A stretch of 64,000 nucleotides of DNA, from NCBI GenBank assembly GCA_035637455.1, contig DASPXE010000132.1, positions 11,264-75,263 of the forward strand, given 5' to 3'. Source of the DNA: 20CM-4-69-16 sp035637455. GTDB lineage: Bacteria; Gemmatimonadota; Gemmatimonadetes; Gemmatimonadales; GWC2-71-9. Position 1 is the first letter of the stretch. Every line of letters starts with the position of its first letter. Made by a program: the position numbers and the translations under genes. Below, in pieces: positions 24,110 through 32,343 of the stretch. Below the pieces are notes generated by a model that saw only the letters and a program-made list of their open reading frames with translations, was not told where the DNA came from and ran no database searches.

Positions 24110-25980
24110 TCGTGTGCCGCGTCCTCGGCCCCGTGGAGGTGAGTGTGGACGGCGCGGGCGCGCCGCCCGAGCTCCTGTGGCGCAAGAACCTCGCGCTCCT
24201 CGTGTACCTCGCACGCTCGCCGAAGCGCGCCCGGACCCGTGAGCATCTGCTCGGGCTGCTGTGGGCTGAGAAGCTGGAGAAGGACGCGCGCCATTCGCTC
24301 AACGAGGCAGTGCGGATCCTGCGCCGCTACCTCGGTGAAGGCGGGCTCACCTCGGACACCAACCAAGTGCGCCTCGGCGCGGGTGCCGTCGAGCTCGATA
24401 TCGATCGGCTCGAAGCGCTCGTGGCCGGGCGGGACTACGCGGCCGCCGCCGCGCTCGTCAGCGGAGAGTTCCTCGAGGGCTTCAGCGTCCCGGGCGCGTC
24501 GGGGCTCGACGACTGGGTCGCCGCGGAACGGACGTTCTGGCGCAGCCGTTCCGTGGACGCGCTGCTCCACCGCGTCGACGAGCTGCTCCGGGCGGGAAGC
24601 GTCACGGCCGCACAAGACGTGGCCCAGCGGGCGCTCGGGCTCGAGCGCAGCTCCGACGCGGCCGTGCGGGCGGTCATGTGCTGCCTCGCGCTCACGGGAG
24701 ACCGGGCGGGCGCGCTCACCCACTTCGACGAATTCGCGGCGCGCCTCCAATCCGACGTGGGCACCGAGCCTGATGCGGACACGAAGGCGCTCGCGGAGCG
24801 GATCCGGCGGGAGCGGGTATGGCGGCTACCCGCCCGCCCGCGCCCGGGCGCGGACGTCGCCGCGACGGCCCAACGCTCGCCGCTGGTGGGGCGCGCCGCT
24901 GAGCTGGAGCGGCTGCTCGACGCGTGGGCGTCGTGTCGGCGGGAGCGGCGGCCCGCCGTGGCGATCGTCGAAGGAGACGCAGGCGCTGGGAAGACCCGGT
25001 TGGCCGAGGAACTGATGGATCGGGCGCGCCTCGACGGGGCGGCGACCGCGGCGGTGCGCGCCGTGGAAGCGGACATGCACGATCCCTGGAGCGGGGTGCA
25101 CGGCATCGCGCGGGGCGGCCTGCTCGAGGCGCCCGGTGTGGCAGGGGCGGCCCCGCCCTCGCTCACCGCGCTCCGGGCCATGGGCGCTGCGGCGGAGCCA
25201 GTGGGCCGCGCGCTGAGCGAAGTGCTGCGCGCGATCTCGGACGAGCAGCCGGTGCTCGTGCTGGTGGATGACGCGCAGTGGGTCGACCGCGAATCATTGC
25301 TCGCGCTCGGTGCTGTCGCCCGCGATCTCACGGCGGCCCCGCTCTTCCTCCTCTTCACGATCACGGCCCAGCCGCCCCGCGCCGAACTCGACGCGCTGCG
25401 GGTGCGGATCGGGCGCGAGCTGCTAGGGGCCGCGGTGCGGCTCGAATCGCTGTCCGGCGACGCGCTGCGCGCGCTGGCGCGCTGGGCGCTGCCCGGCTAC
25501 AGCGACGTGGAGCTCGACCGCGTGACGCGACGCGTGGCAACCGATTCGGCGGGCATCCCGCTGCTCGCGGTCGAGCTGTTGCGGGCGGTGGCGGTGGGCC
25601 TCGACCTGCGGGACTCGCACGGCGCCTGGCCGGAGCCGTTCCGCACCTTCGATCAGACCATGCCGGGCGACCTCCCGGACGCCGTGGTGGCCGCCATCCG
25701 CATGGGCTTCCGGCGCTTCACGACGGAAGCGCAGCGCGTGCTACAGGTCGCGGCAGTGCTGGGCGGGCGCGTCGCGACAGCGCGGTTGGCCCGCGGGTCG
25801 GGGCTCGACGCCGACGCCCTTGCTGCGGCGCTGGACGAGCTCGAGTGGCAGCACTGGCTGACCGTCGAGCCGCGCGGCTACGCGTTCGTCGCCCGGATCA
25901 TGCGCGACGTGGTGGAGCGCGATATGGTGACCCCGGGGCAGCGGCAGCGCATTCTCGACGCGGCGGACCCAGCCGGCTGA
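24106..25980 (+). CDS. SARP/MalT-like regulator: winged helix - BTAD - AAA ATPase
   Basis: 624 residues. N-terminal OmpR-type winged helix (~1-100: CRVLGPVEVSVDG, ELLWRKNLALLVYLARSP, REHLLGLLW), bacterial transcriptional activator domain (BTAD, ~100-240), then an AAA/STAND-like ATPase with Walker A GDAGAGKT (residues 290-297, Lys296) and Walker B VLVLVDDAQW (~388). No C-terminal LuxR helix-turn-helix or TPR block; the protein ends near VERDMVTPGQ. SARP-type activators bind tandem heptamers with an 11-bp period. It is a close paralogue of the protein at 38966-40864, and like it is paired with a Ser/Thr kinase. Confidence 0.85.
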   Translation: MIVCRVLGPVEVSVDGAGAPPELLWRKNLALLVYLARSPKRARTREHLLGLLWAEKLEKDARHSLNEAVRILRRYLGEGGLTSDTNQVRLGAGAVELDIDRLEALVAGRDYAAAAALVSGEFLEGFSVPGASGLDDWVAAERTFWRSRSVDALLHRVDELLRAGSVTAAQDVAQRALGLERSSDAAVRAVMCCLALTGDRAGALTHFDEFAARLQSDVGTEPDADTKALAERIRRERVWRLPARPRPGADVAATAQRSPLVGRAAELERLLDAWASCRRERRPAVAIVEGDAGAGKTRLAEELMDRARLDGAATAAVRAVEADMHDPWSGVHGIARGGLLEAPGVAGAAPPSLTALRAMGAAAEPVGRALSEVLRAISDEQPVLVLVDDAQWVDRESLLALGAVARDLTAAPLFLLFTITAQPPRAELDALRVRIGRELLGAAVRLESLSGDALRALARWALPGYSDVELDRVTRRVATDSAGIPLLAVELLRAVAVGLDLRDSHGAWPEPFRTFDQTMPGDLPDAVVAAIRMGFRRFTTEAQRVLQVAAVLGGRVATARLARGSGLDADALAAALDELEWQHWLTVEPRGYAFVARIMRDVVERDMVTPGQRQRILDAADPAG

Positions 25981-26092
25981 CGTGCGTCTGGCCCGGACCC
26001 GTCCCGGCGCGTAGTATTGCGGGACGGGGGTGCGGCCCCCGCCCAGGGGCGCTTGACCCGCGCTTGCGACCGGGCGCCTAGAAGGAGCGCGT

Positions 26093-27148
26093 ATGGTGCG
26101 CATGTGGCAGTCCCCGTTCGTGCGGTTGGCGGCCTATTACGTTCTCCTGAGCGTCGCCGTGTCGCTGCTCATCCGGGTCTTCCCACAGATCGTCGATCTG
26201 TTCGACGCATTCCAGAAGCTCTCACCGATTCACGGCACCGGTGGGAGGAAGGACGCCCTTGAGCAGGCCGCCAGCACGCCGGGAGTTGCGAGCCTCGGCT
26301 CGGCGAACCTCGCCCTCATCACGTTCTTCTCGATGCTCGGGGCGTTGGCGCTCGTCCTGCCCGTCGCCTGGGTCTACATAATCACGAAGCAGCATCGGGG
26401 CTACGACCAGTCGGTGGTGCAGACGGTGATCGTGCTCCCGATGACGGTTGCCGGCACTTTGATCCTGGTGCAAAACAGCATCGCGCTGGCGTTCGCGCTC
26501 GGCGGCATCGTGGCGGCGATCCGCTTCCGCAATACGCTGAAGGATACCAAGGATGTCGTCTACATCTATCTCGCCCTCGGAGTCGGGCTCGCCGCCGGGG
26601 TGTTCGCCCCCGTGGTGTCGGCCGTGATGTCTTTGATGTTCAACATCACGGTGCTTTCCCTGTGGAAGCTCAATGTCGGGAACATCTACGCGGACCAGGC
26701 GTTGGCCGGGCGGCTTCGGCTCGGTCAGGCGATTGTGGCTCCGCGCGCGCACACCGGCGAGTATCAGGTCATCGGCGACCCCGAGATGTTGCGGGCGTTG
26801 GCACCGCAGGAATTCGAGAAGGTAGCGGCGGCGTCGGACCGCCTGCGTCGCTACATCGAGGATCGCTCCAAAGGTAAGAAGCGGCTGTTTAACACTCTGC
26901 TGCTCGTTCACACCACCATGCTGGAACCGGCGCAGCAGGCCGTCGAAGCGGTGCTCGATCAACTCGCCAAGCGCTGGGAGCTCCGGGAGGTGCTTCCTGC
27001 CGGCGACGGCAAATCCACGCTCGAATACTTGGTGCGGCTTGCGAAGGACGCGCCCCCCGCCCCGCTGCTCGACGCAGTGAAAGCGCGCGGCGCGCCCCAC
27101 GTGATCGCCGCCGAATACCGCTCGTTGCGCGGGCTCGGAAACGAGTAG
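26093..27148 (+). CDS. DUF4956 polytopic membrane protein
   Basis: 351 residues, with AAGGAG shortly before ATG 26093. About five membrane helices lie in the first ~200 residues, and the DUF4956 signature FALGGIVAAIRFRNTLKDTKD is split across them (GGIVAAIRFRNTLKDTKD at ~143-160). The last ~150 residues are a soluble cytoplasmic domain. DUF4956 proteins have no proven function, but in Firmicutes and Bacteroidota they often sit beside VTC-type polyphosphate polymerases and CotH kinase-like proteins. Here it heads a run that includes two kinase-like/Omp85 proteins and a CYTH-PPK1 fusion, a matching neighbourhood with different components. The 111-bp gap before it shows a small G/C hairpin but no clear promoter. 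Confidence 0.82.
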   Translation: MVRMWQSPFVRLAAYYVLLSVAVSLLIRVFPQIVDLFDAFQKLSPIHGTGGRKDALEQAASTPGVASLGSANLALITFFSMLGALALVLPVAWVYIITKQHRGYDQSVVQTVIVLPMTVAGTLILVQNSIALAFALGGIVAAIRFRNTLKDTKDVVYIYLALGVGLAAGVFAPVVSAVMSLMFNITVLSLWKLNVGNIYADQALAGRLRLGQAIVAPRAHTGEYQVIGDPEMLRALAPQEFEKVAAASDRLRRYIEDRSKGKKRLFNTLLLVHTTMLEPAQQAVEAVLDQLAKRWELREVLPAGDGKSTLEYLVRLAKDAPPAPLLDAVKARGAPHVIAAEYRSLRGLGNE

Positions 27149-27161
27149 CGAGACGTGACCG

Positions 27162-29771
27162 ATGCCGCCCGCCACGCCTCCGAGTGAACGGAGCTGGGTT
27201 TGCGCGGCGCTCGTCGCCGCGGGCGGCCTCGCGCCGGGACCGACCACAGGGCAGGGCGGCGCGAGCCCGCCGCCTCCGCCGCGCACGGTCACCGTCACCG
27301 CCGGTCCTGAGTATCGGGCCGGGTGGCTGCATCAGGTGCTGTTCGGCCGCCACTACCGTGATCTCTGGATCACGCCGATCCACGTCGAGTTGCTCGACCT
27401 CGGAGCCTTCGCCGGCGGCCTGACTCCGCTGCGGCGCGGCGGTGGTGCTCAGACGCGCGCGCTCCGCCTCGCCGGCGCCGACGGCCGCGAATACGTGTTT
27501 CGCTCCGTGAACAAACATCCAAGCTGGCTGCCCGCCGACCTGCGCGAGACGATCGCCGAGCGCGTGGTCCGCGACCAGATCAGCGTGCTGCATCCGGGCG
27601 CGGCTTTGGTCGCGGCTCCCCTGCTCGAGGCGGCGGGCGTGCTGCACGTCCAGCCGTACCTCGTCGTGTTGCCGGACGATCCTCGGCTCGGCGACTTCCG
27701 CCCGGAGTTCGCCGGCATGCTGGGGATCCTCGAGGAGCGCCCGCGTGAAGGACCGGGCGGGGCGAGCGGGTTCGCAGACGCGAGCGACGTGGCGGGCACG
27801 GAGCGACTGCTTGACCTGCGGCGGAGCAGCTCGCGTGAGCGCGTGGATTCCCGCGCGTTCCTCGCGGCGCGCTTGCTCGACCTCCTGCTCGGCGATGGCG
27901 ATCGCCATGCCGATCAATGGCGGTGGGCCCGCTTCGACGAAACGGACGGCCACGTGTGGCGGCCGATCCCGCGCGACCGCGACGAAGCGTTCTCGCGCTT
28001 CGACGGTCTGTTGCCGCGGCTCGCGCGCGTCAGCCACCCGGATCTGGTGGGTTTCGGGTACGACTACGGCAGCGTCTACGGGCTGAGTTGGCGCGCCGAA
28101 GATCTCGACCGACGCTTTCTGACCGATCTCGACCGACCGGTGTGGGACTCCATCGCCCATGCGATGCAGGCGCGCCTGACCGACTCGGTGATCGACCTCG
28201 CCGTCGGGCGTCTACCTTCCGAGTACCACCGCGGCGACGCGGCTGACCTGGCACGCGCGCTGAAGCACCGGCGGGACAAATTGGCGGCCGCGGCGGGCGA
28301 GCTGTACAGGTTGCTCGCGGCCGACGTCGATATCGAGACCACGGACCACCCGGAGCTCATCGCCGTCGAGCGACGCGCCGATGGCCGCGTCACCGTGCGC
28401 CTGGCACGGCGCCCGAAGGTGCCGGCGGCACCGACCGCAGCGCCCTACTTTGTGCGCACGTTCGATCGCGCCGAGACAAAGGAGATCCGCCTATATCTCC
28501 GGGGCAGTGACGATCGCGTGACGATCTCGGGCGCGGCGACCCGGAGTATCCTCGTGAGAGTGATCAGCGATACGGGACGCGCGGAGGTGGTGGATTCCTC
28601 GCGGGTCGCCGGGCGTGGACGGTCGACCCGCGTGTACGACGGCAGCCGCGGTGCGACGTGGATCGTGGCGGGACCGACCACGGCAGTCGACCATCGACCC
28701 CCGGTTCCCCGACAGCGGCCCGACGTGTTCCACGCCCAGCCGCGAGACCAAGGACGTGCCTGGGCGCCGTGGACCTGGATCAGTATCCAGCCGGACGTCG
28801 GGGTGATCGTGGGCGGTGGGGCCACGCTGCGCCGCTACGGCTTCCGCCGCTTCCCCTACCAGTCGTCGATGAGCTTTCGCCTGGGCTTCGCGACCGGCGC
28901 GGGAAAATTCGGGGTGGCGTACGCGGGCGACTTTCGGACGGCAGGCGCCGCGCGCGTGGCCGTGCGCGCGGACTGGTCGGGGTTCGACGTCGTGCGGTTC
29001 TACGGCTTCGGCAACGAGACGCGGGACACGGGCTCGACCGACTTCTATAAGGTGAAGCAGCAGCAGTATCTCGTCGCGCCCTCCCTGGTGCTGGCGTTGG
29101 GGCGCCGCACGGAGCTGACAGTCGGCCCCCTCGTGAAATACGCGTTCACCGATCTCCTGCCCGGCACGTTCGTCGACACGAGACGGCCGTACGGAATCGG
29201 GAGCTGGGGGCAGGTGGGAGTGCAGGCCGGTTTGCGCATCGACACGCGCGACCGGGCCACGAACGCCACTCGCGGCGTGCTGCTCACGGTGGGCGGCAGC
29301 GCCTACCCGACATTTTGGGACGTGACCGCCCCGTTTCAGGAAGCGCACGCCGAGGCGGCGACCTACCTCACGGCGGCGATGCCGACGCGCCCCACGTTGG
29401 CGGTGCGAGTCGCCGGCAAGAGAGTGTGGGGGAGCTTTCCGTTCCACGAGGCGGCGTTCGTCGGCGGGGCCGGCACGGTCCGTGGCTACAGCGAGCACCG
29501 CTTCGCCGGCGACGCAGGCCTGTACGCGAATGTCGAGCTCCGTTTCCGACTGGCGCGGCCCTCCCTCGTCGTCCCTGGCGACTTCGGCGCGTTCGGGCTG
29601 GTGGACGCGGGGCGCGTGTACGTCTCCGGGGAGCCGTCGGACCGCTGGCACGCCGCCGCCGGCGGTGGGCTGTGGTTCGCGCCCTTGAGCGCCTCCAACA
29701 CGCTGAGTGTCGCCGTGGCCCGCAGTCCGGGGCGGACCGCGATCTACCTCCGGCTCGGGTTCGCGTTCTGA
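27162..29771 (+). CDS. Kinase-like domain fused to Omp85/BamA-type outer-membrane barrel (paralogue 1)
   Basis: 869 residues, ATG 14 bp after the DUF4956 stop. A weak N-terminal signal is followed by ~400 residues that carry a kinase-like pattern: Lys118 in YVFRSVNK, GDGDRHADQW (D247, H249) and IPRDRDEAF (D272/D274). This resembles the catalytic and metal-binding order of CotH, HipA and type II PI4-kinases (DRHxxN ... D). Residues ~530-869 are a beta-barrel of the surface-antigen/Omp85 class, with the lid-loop motif TVRGY and a terminal Phe (RLGFAF). So the kinase-like part should face the periplasm, where ATP is scarce. Activity and donor are unknown. The next gene is a close paralogue. Confidence 0.75.
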   Translation: MPPATPPSERSWVCAALVAAGGLAPGPTTGQGGASPPPPPRTVTVTAGPEYRAGWLHQVLFGRHYRDLWITPIHVELLDLGAFAGGLTPLRRGGGAQTRALRLAGADGREYVFRSVNKHPSWLPADLRETIAERVVRDQISVLHPGAALVAAPLLEAAGVLHVQPYLVVLPDDPRLGDFRPEFAGMLGILEERPREGPGGASGFADASDVAGTERLLDLRRSSSRERVDSRAFLAARLLDLLLGDGDRHADQWRWARFDETDGHVWRPIPRDRDEAFSRFDGLLPRLARVSHPDLVGFGYDYGSVYGLSWRAEDLDRRFLTDLDRPVWDSIAHAMQARLTDSVIDLAVGRLPSEYHRGDAADLARALKHRRDKLAAAAGELYRLLAADVDIETTDHPELIAVERRADGRVTVRLARRPKVPAAPTAAPYFVRTFDRAETKEIRLYLRGSDDRVTISGAATRSILVRVISDTGRAEVVDSSRVAGRGRSTRVYDGSRGATWIVAGPTTAVDHRPPVPRQRPDVFHAQPRDQGRAWAPWTWISIQPDVGVIVGGGATLRRYGFRRFPYQSSMSFRLGFATGAGKFGVAYAGDFRTAGAARVAVRADWSGFDVVRFYGFGNETRDTGSTDFYKVKQQQYLVAPSLVLALGRRTELTVGPLVKYAFTDLLPGTFVDTRRPYGIGSWGQVGVQAGLRIDTRDRATNATRGVLLTVGGSAYPTFWDVTAPFQEAHAEAATYLTAAMPTRPTLAVRVAGKRVWGSFPFHEAAFVGGAGTVRGYSEHRFAGDAGLYANVELRFRLARPSLVVPGDFGAFGLVDAGRVYVSGEPSDRWHAAAGGGLWFAPLSASNTLSVAVARSPGRTAIYLRLGFAF

Positions 29772-29773
29772 TC

Positions 29774-32332
29774 ATGGTGCGTAGCATGGGCTGCTGGGGC
29801 CTGCTGTTGATCGCCGCCGGGAGCGGACCGCTCGGGGGGCAGGCACCGCCGCGGTCACCGCGCGCGCCGGCTCGGAGCTCCGCCACCGTGACGGCGGGCG
29901 CCGAGTACGGCGCCGGGTGGCTGCATCGGGCTTTGCTAGGCGCGCATTATCGCACCCTCTGGACGACGCCGATTCAGGTGCCGGTGCTCGACCTGGCGCG
30001 CTTCGGCGGCGGCCTCACGCCGCTCAAGCGCGGCGGCGGGCGCCAGACGAAGTCGCTCCGCCTCCGGGGCGCGGATGGTCACGTGTACGTCTTCCGGTCC
30101 GTCAACAAGGACCCCGCTGGTGCGATGCCACCCGAGCTCCGGGCGACGTTCGTGGAGCGGCTCCTCCAGGATCAGATCAGCGCGAGCCATCCAGCCGGGG
30201 CCCTCGTCGTGAGTCCGCTGTTGCGGGCGGCGGGTGTGTACCACGCCGAGCCCCAACTCGTGGCCATGCCCGATGACCCGCGCCTGGACTCGTTTCCGGA
30301 ATTCAAGGGGATGCTGGGCCAACTGGAGGAGCGCCCCAAGGTCGATCCGGATGAAGACGTCGGCTTCGAAGGAGCGGAGAAGATTGCGAGCACGCAGAAG
30401 CTGTGGGAGCACCTCACGCGGGATTCGCGTCATCGCGTCGATGCGCGTGCCTTTCTCGCGGCCCGACTGCTGGACGTCTTCGTCGGCGACTGGGACCGCC
30501 ACCCCGACCAGTGGCGCTGGGCGCGCTTCGATGAAGGTGGCGTCCACGTCTGGCGGCCGATCCCGCGGGATCGCGATCAGGCCTTCTCCCGGCTCGACGG
30601 CGTCCTCCCGGGCCTGGCGCGCTACTATTACCCGGACCTCGTCGGCTTCGGCGATCACTATCCTCCCATGATCGGGCTCACGTGGGACGGTCGCGCGCTG
30701 GATCGCCGGCTGCTGGTCGACCTCGAGAAGGCGGTGTGGGATTCGGTGGCGGGGGCGCTGCAGGGGCGGTTGGCGGACTCGGTGATCGACGCGGCAGTGG
30801 GGTGGCTGCCGACCGAGTACTATGCCCGCGACGGTGCACGGCTGGCCCGCGCGCTCAAGCGGCGACGCGATCTGCTGCGGACGGCGTCGGACCGGTTCTA
30901 CGCCTTGTTGGCGGGGACCGTCGACGTGCAGGCCACGGACGAGGCCGACGTCGCTGCGGTGGAGCGTCGCGGGGACGGCGCGATGGCGGTCCAGCTGTCT
31001 CGGCCCGACGGCACGCCGTATTTCGTCCGCACGTTCCGCCGGGAGGAAACGAGGGAGGTCCGGCTGTACCTGCACGGTGGGGACGATCGGGTCGTCGTGC
31101 GGGGGGCGGGCCACGGCGGCATCACCGTGCGGGTCATTACCGGGGCGGGGAAGAACGAAGTCGTGGACTCGGCGCGGGGGTGGGGGCGGAACTACTTCTA
31201 CATGGACCATCCCCCGGCACGGCTGATCACTGGGCCGCGCACGTCCGTCGACCGCGGCGCCGCGCGGGACGGACCGCGGGACGATCCCACCAAGCGACAG
31301 CTACGCGATTGGGGCGCCCGCTGGAATCCGAGCGTGCGAATCCTGTTCGCGCCGGATCTCGGCGTCGTCGCGGGAATCGGCGAGACCGGCACCCGGTACG
31401 GTTTCCGCCAGGATCCGTACCGGTCGCAAATCGGTTTCAGCGTGGGCTACGCGACCGCGGCGCAACGCTTCCGCGCCGCGCTGAGCGGCGATTTTCGCGA
31501 CGTCGCGTGGGGCTTGGACGCTGACCTCGAGCTTCGGGCATCGGGCATGGAGGTCGTGCGCTTCTACGGCTTCGGCAACGAGATCGCCGCGCCGAGGTCG
31601 GACGACTATTACAAGGTGCGCCAGGAGCAGTATTTGATCGGCCCGTCGTTGGTCGCCCGCTCGGGCATTGCCCGGTTCTCGGTCGGCCCGGTGTTGAAGT
31701 ACGCCCGTACGACGCTCGACACGGGGACATTCATCGGGTCGTCGCGGCCGTCCGGTGTCCCGCACTTCCTCCAGGTCGGCGCGCAGGCCGAGCTGCGGTT
31801 CGACGCGCGGGATCGGGTGCGGGCCCCGAGCCGGGGCGCGCTGCTCACGCTCGGCGGCAGCTGGTATGCGGCAGCCTACGACGTCGCCGCCCCGTTCGGC
31901 GAGGGGCACGCGGAGGTGGCGACCTATCTGACGGCGCCGATCCCACTCCAACCCACGCTCGCACTGCGGGTCGCGGGGAAGAAAGTTTGGGGGGCATATC
32001 CGTTCCATGAGGCGGCGTACATCGGGGGCGCTGCGACCGTGCGCGGCTTTTCCGAGCACCGATTCGCCGGGGATGGGGCGGTCTACGGGAACGCGGAGCT
32101 GCGGCTGCGTCTTGCCAGACTCTTCATGCTGGTGCCGGAGGAGCTCGGCGTGTTCGGATTGGCCGACGCGGGGCGAGTCTACCTCGCTGGGGAGACGTCG
32201 GACCGGTGGCACGCAGCGGTGGGCGGCGGTGTGTGGGTCGCGTTCTTGAGCCGGACCAACACCCTGAGCGTCGCCGCCGCGCGCAGCGTGGAGGGGACGC
32301 GTCTGTACGTGCGGGCCGGGTTCGCCTTTTGA
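29774..32332 (+). CDS. Kinase-like domain fused to Omp85/BamA-type outer-membrane barrel (paralogue 2)
   Basis: 852 residues from ATG 29774, 2 bp after the stop of paralogue 1; the open frame upstream of it is a shadow. A cleaner signal peptide (MGCWGLLLIAAGSGPLGGQA). The same block order as paralogue 1: RGGGRQTKSLRLRGADG, YVFRSVNKD, GDWDRHPDQWRW (D241, H243), IPRDRDQAF (D266/D268), then the barrel with ATVRGFSEHRFAGDG and final AGFAF. The two proteins share most of these blocks and clearly come from a tandem duplication, but the middle linker differs in length. Followed after 11 bp by the CYTH-PPK1 gene, so all appear to be one operon. Confidence 0.77.
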   Translation: MVRSMGCWGLLLIAAGSGPLGGQAPPRSPRAPARSSATVTAGAEYGAGWLHRALLGAHYRTLWTTPIQVPVLDLARFGGGLTPLKRGGGRQTKSLRLRGADGHVYVFRSVNKDPAGAMPPELRATFVERLLQDQISASHPAGALVVSPLLRAAGVYHAEPQLVAMPDDPRLDSFPEFKGMLGQLEERPKVDPDEDVGFEGAEKIASTQKLWEHLTRDSRHRVDARAFLAARLLDVFVGDWDRHPDQWRWARFDEGGVHVWRPIPRDRDQAFSRLDGVLPGLARYYYPDLVGFGDHYPPMIGLTWDGRALDRRLLVDLEKAVWDSVAGALQGRLADSVIDAAVGWLPTEYYARDGARLARALKRRRDLLRTASDRFYALLAGTVDVQATDEADVAAVERRGDGAMAVQLSRPDGTPYFVRTFRREETREVRLYLHGGDDRVVVRGAGHGGITVRVITGAGKNEVVDSARGWGRNYFYMDHPPARLITGPRTSVDRGAARDGPRDDPTKRQLRDWGARWNPSVRILFAPDLGVVAGIGETGTRYGFRQDPYRSQIGFSVGYATAAQRFRAALSGDFRDVAWGLDADLELRASGMEVVRFYGFGNEIAAPRSDDYYKVRQEQYLIGPSLVARSGIARFSVGPVLKYARTTLDTGTFIGSSRPSGVPHFLQVGAQAELRFDARDRVRAPSRGALLTLGGSWYAAAYDVAAPFGEGHAEVATYLTAPIPLQPTLALRVAGKKVWGAYPFHEAAYIGGAATVRGFSEHRFAGDGAVYGNAELRLRLARLFMLVPEELGVFGLADAGRVYLAGETSDRWHAAVGGGVWVAFLSRTNTLSVAAARSVEGTRLYVRAGFAF

Positions 32333-32343
32333 GCGGGAGGGGG

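Noticed and set aside
26020..26050. Intrinsic terminator before the DUF4956 gene
   Set aside because: A small G/C hairpin (GGGGG-loop-CCCCC) is present but has no T tract and a short stem, so I do not call it.
27162..32332. Two-partner secretion (ShlB/TpsB) transporters
   Set aside because: The barrels have Omp85 features, but there is no TpsA exoprotein gene and the N-terminal part is a kinase-like domain, not a POTRA pair I can recognise.
32206..32343. N-terminal extension of the CYTH-PPK1 protein
   Set aside because: The extra 46 codons lie inside the preceding barrel gene in another frame; ATG 32344 has a GGGAGG site and begins the CYTH domain.
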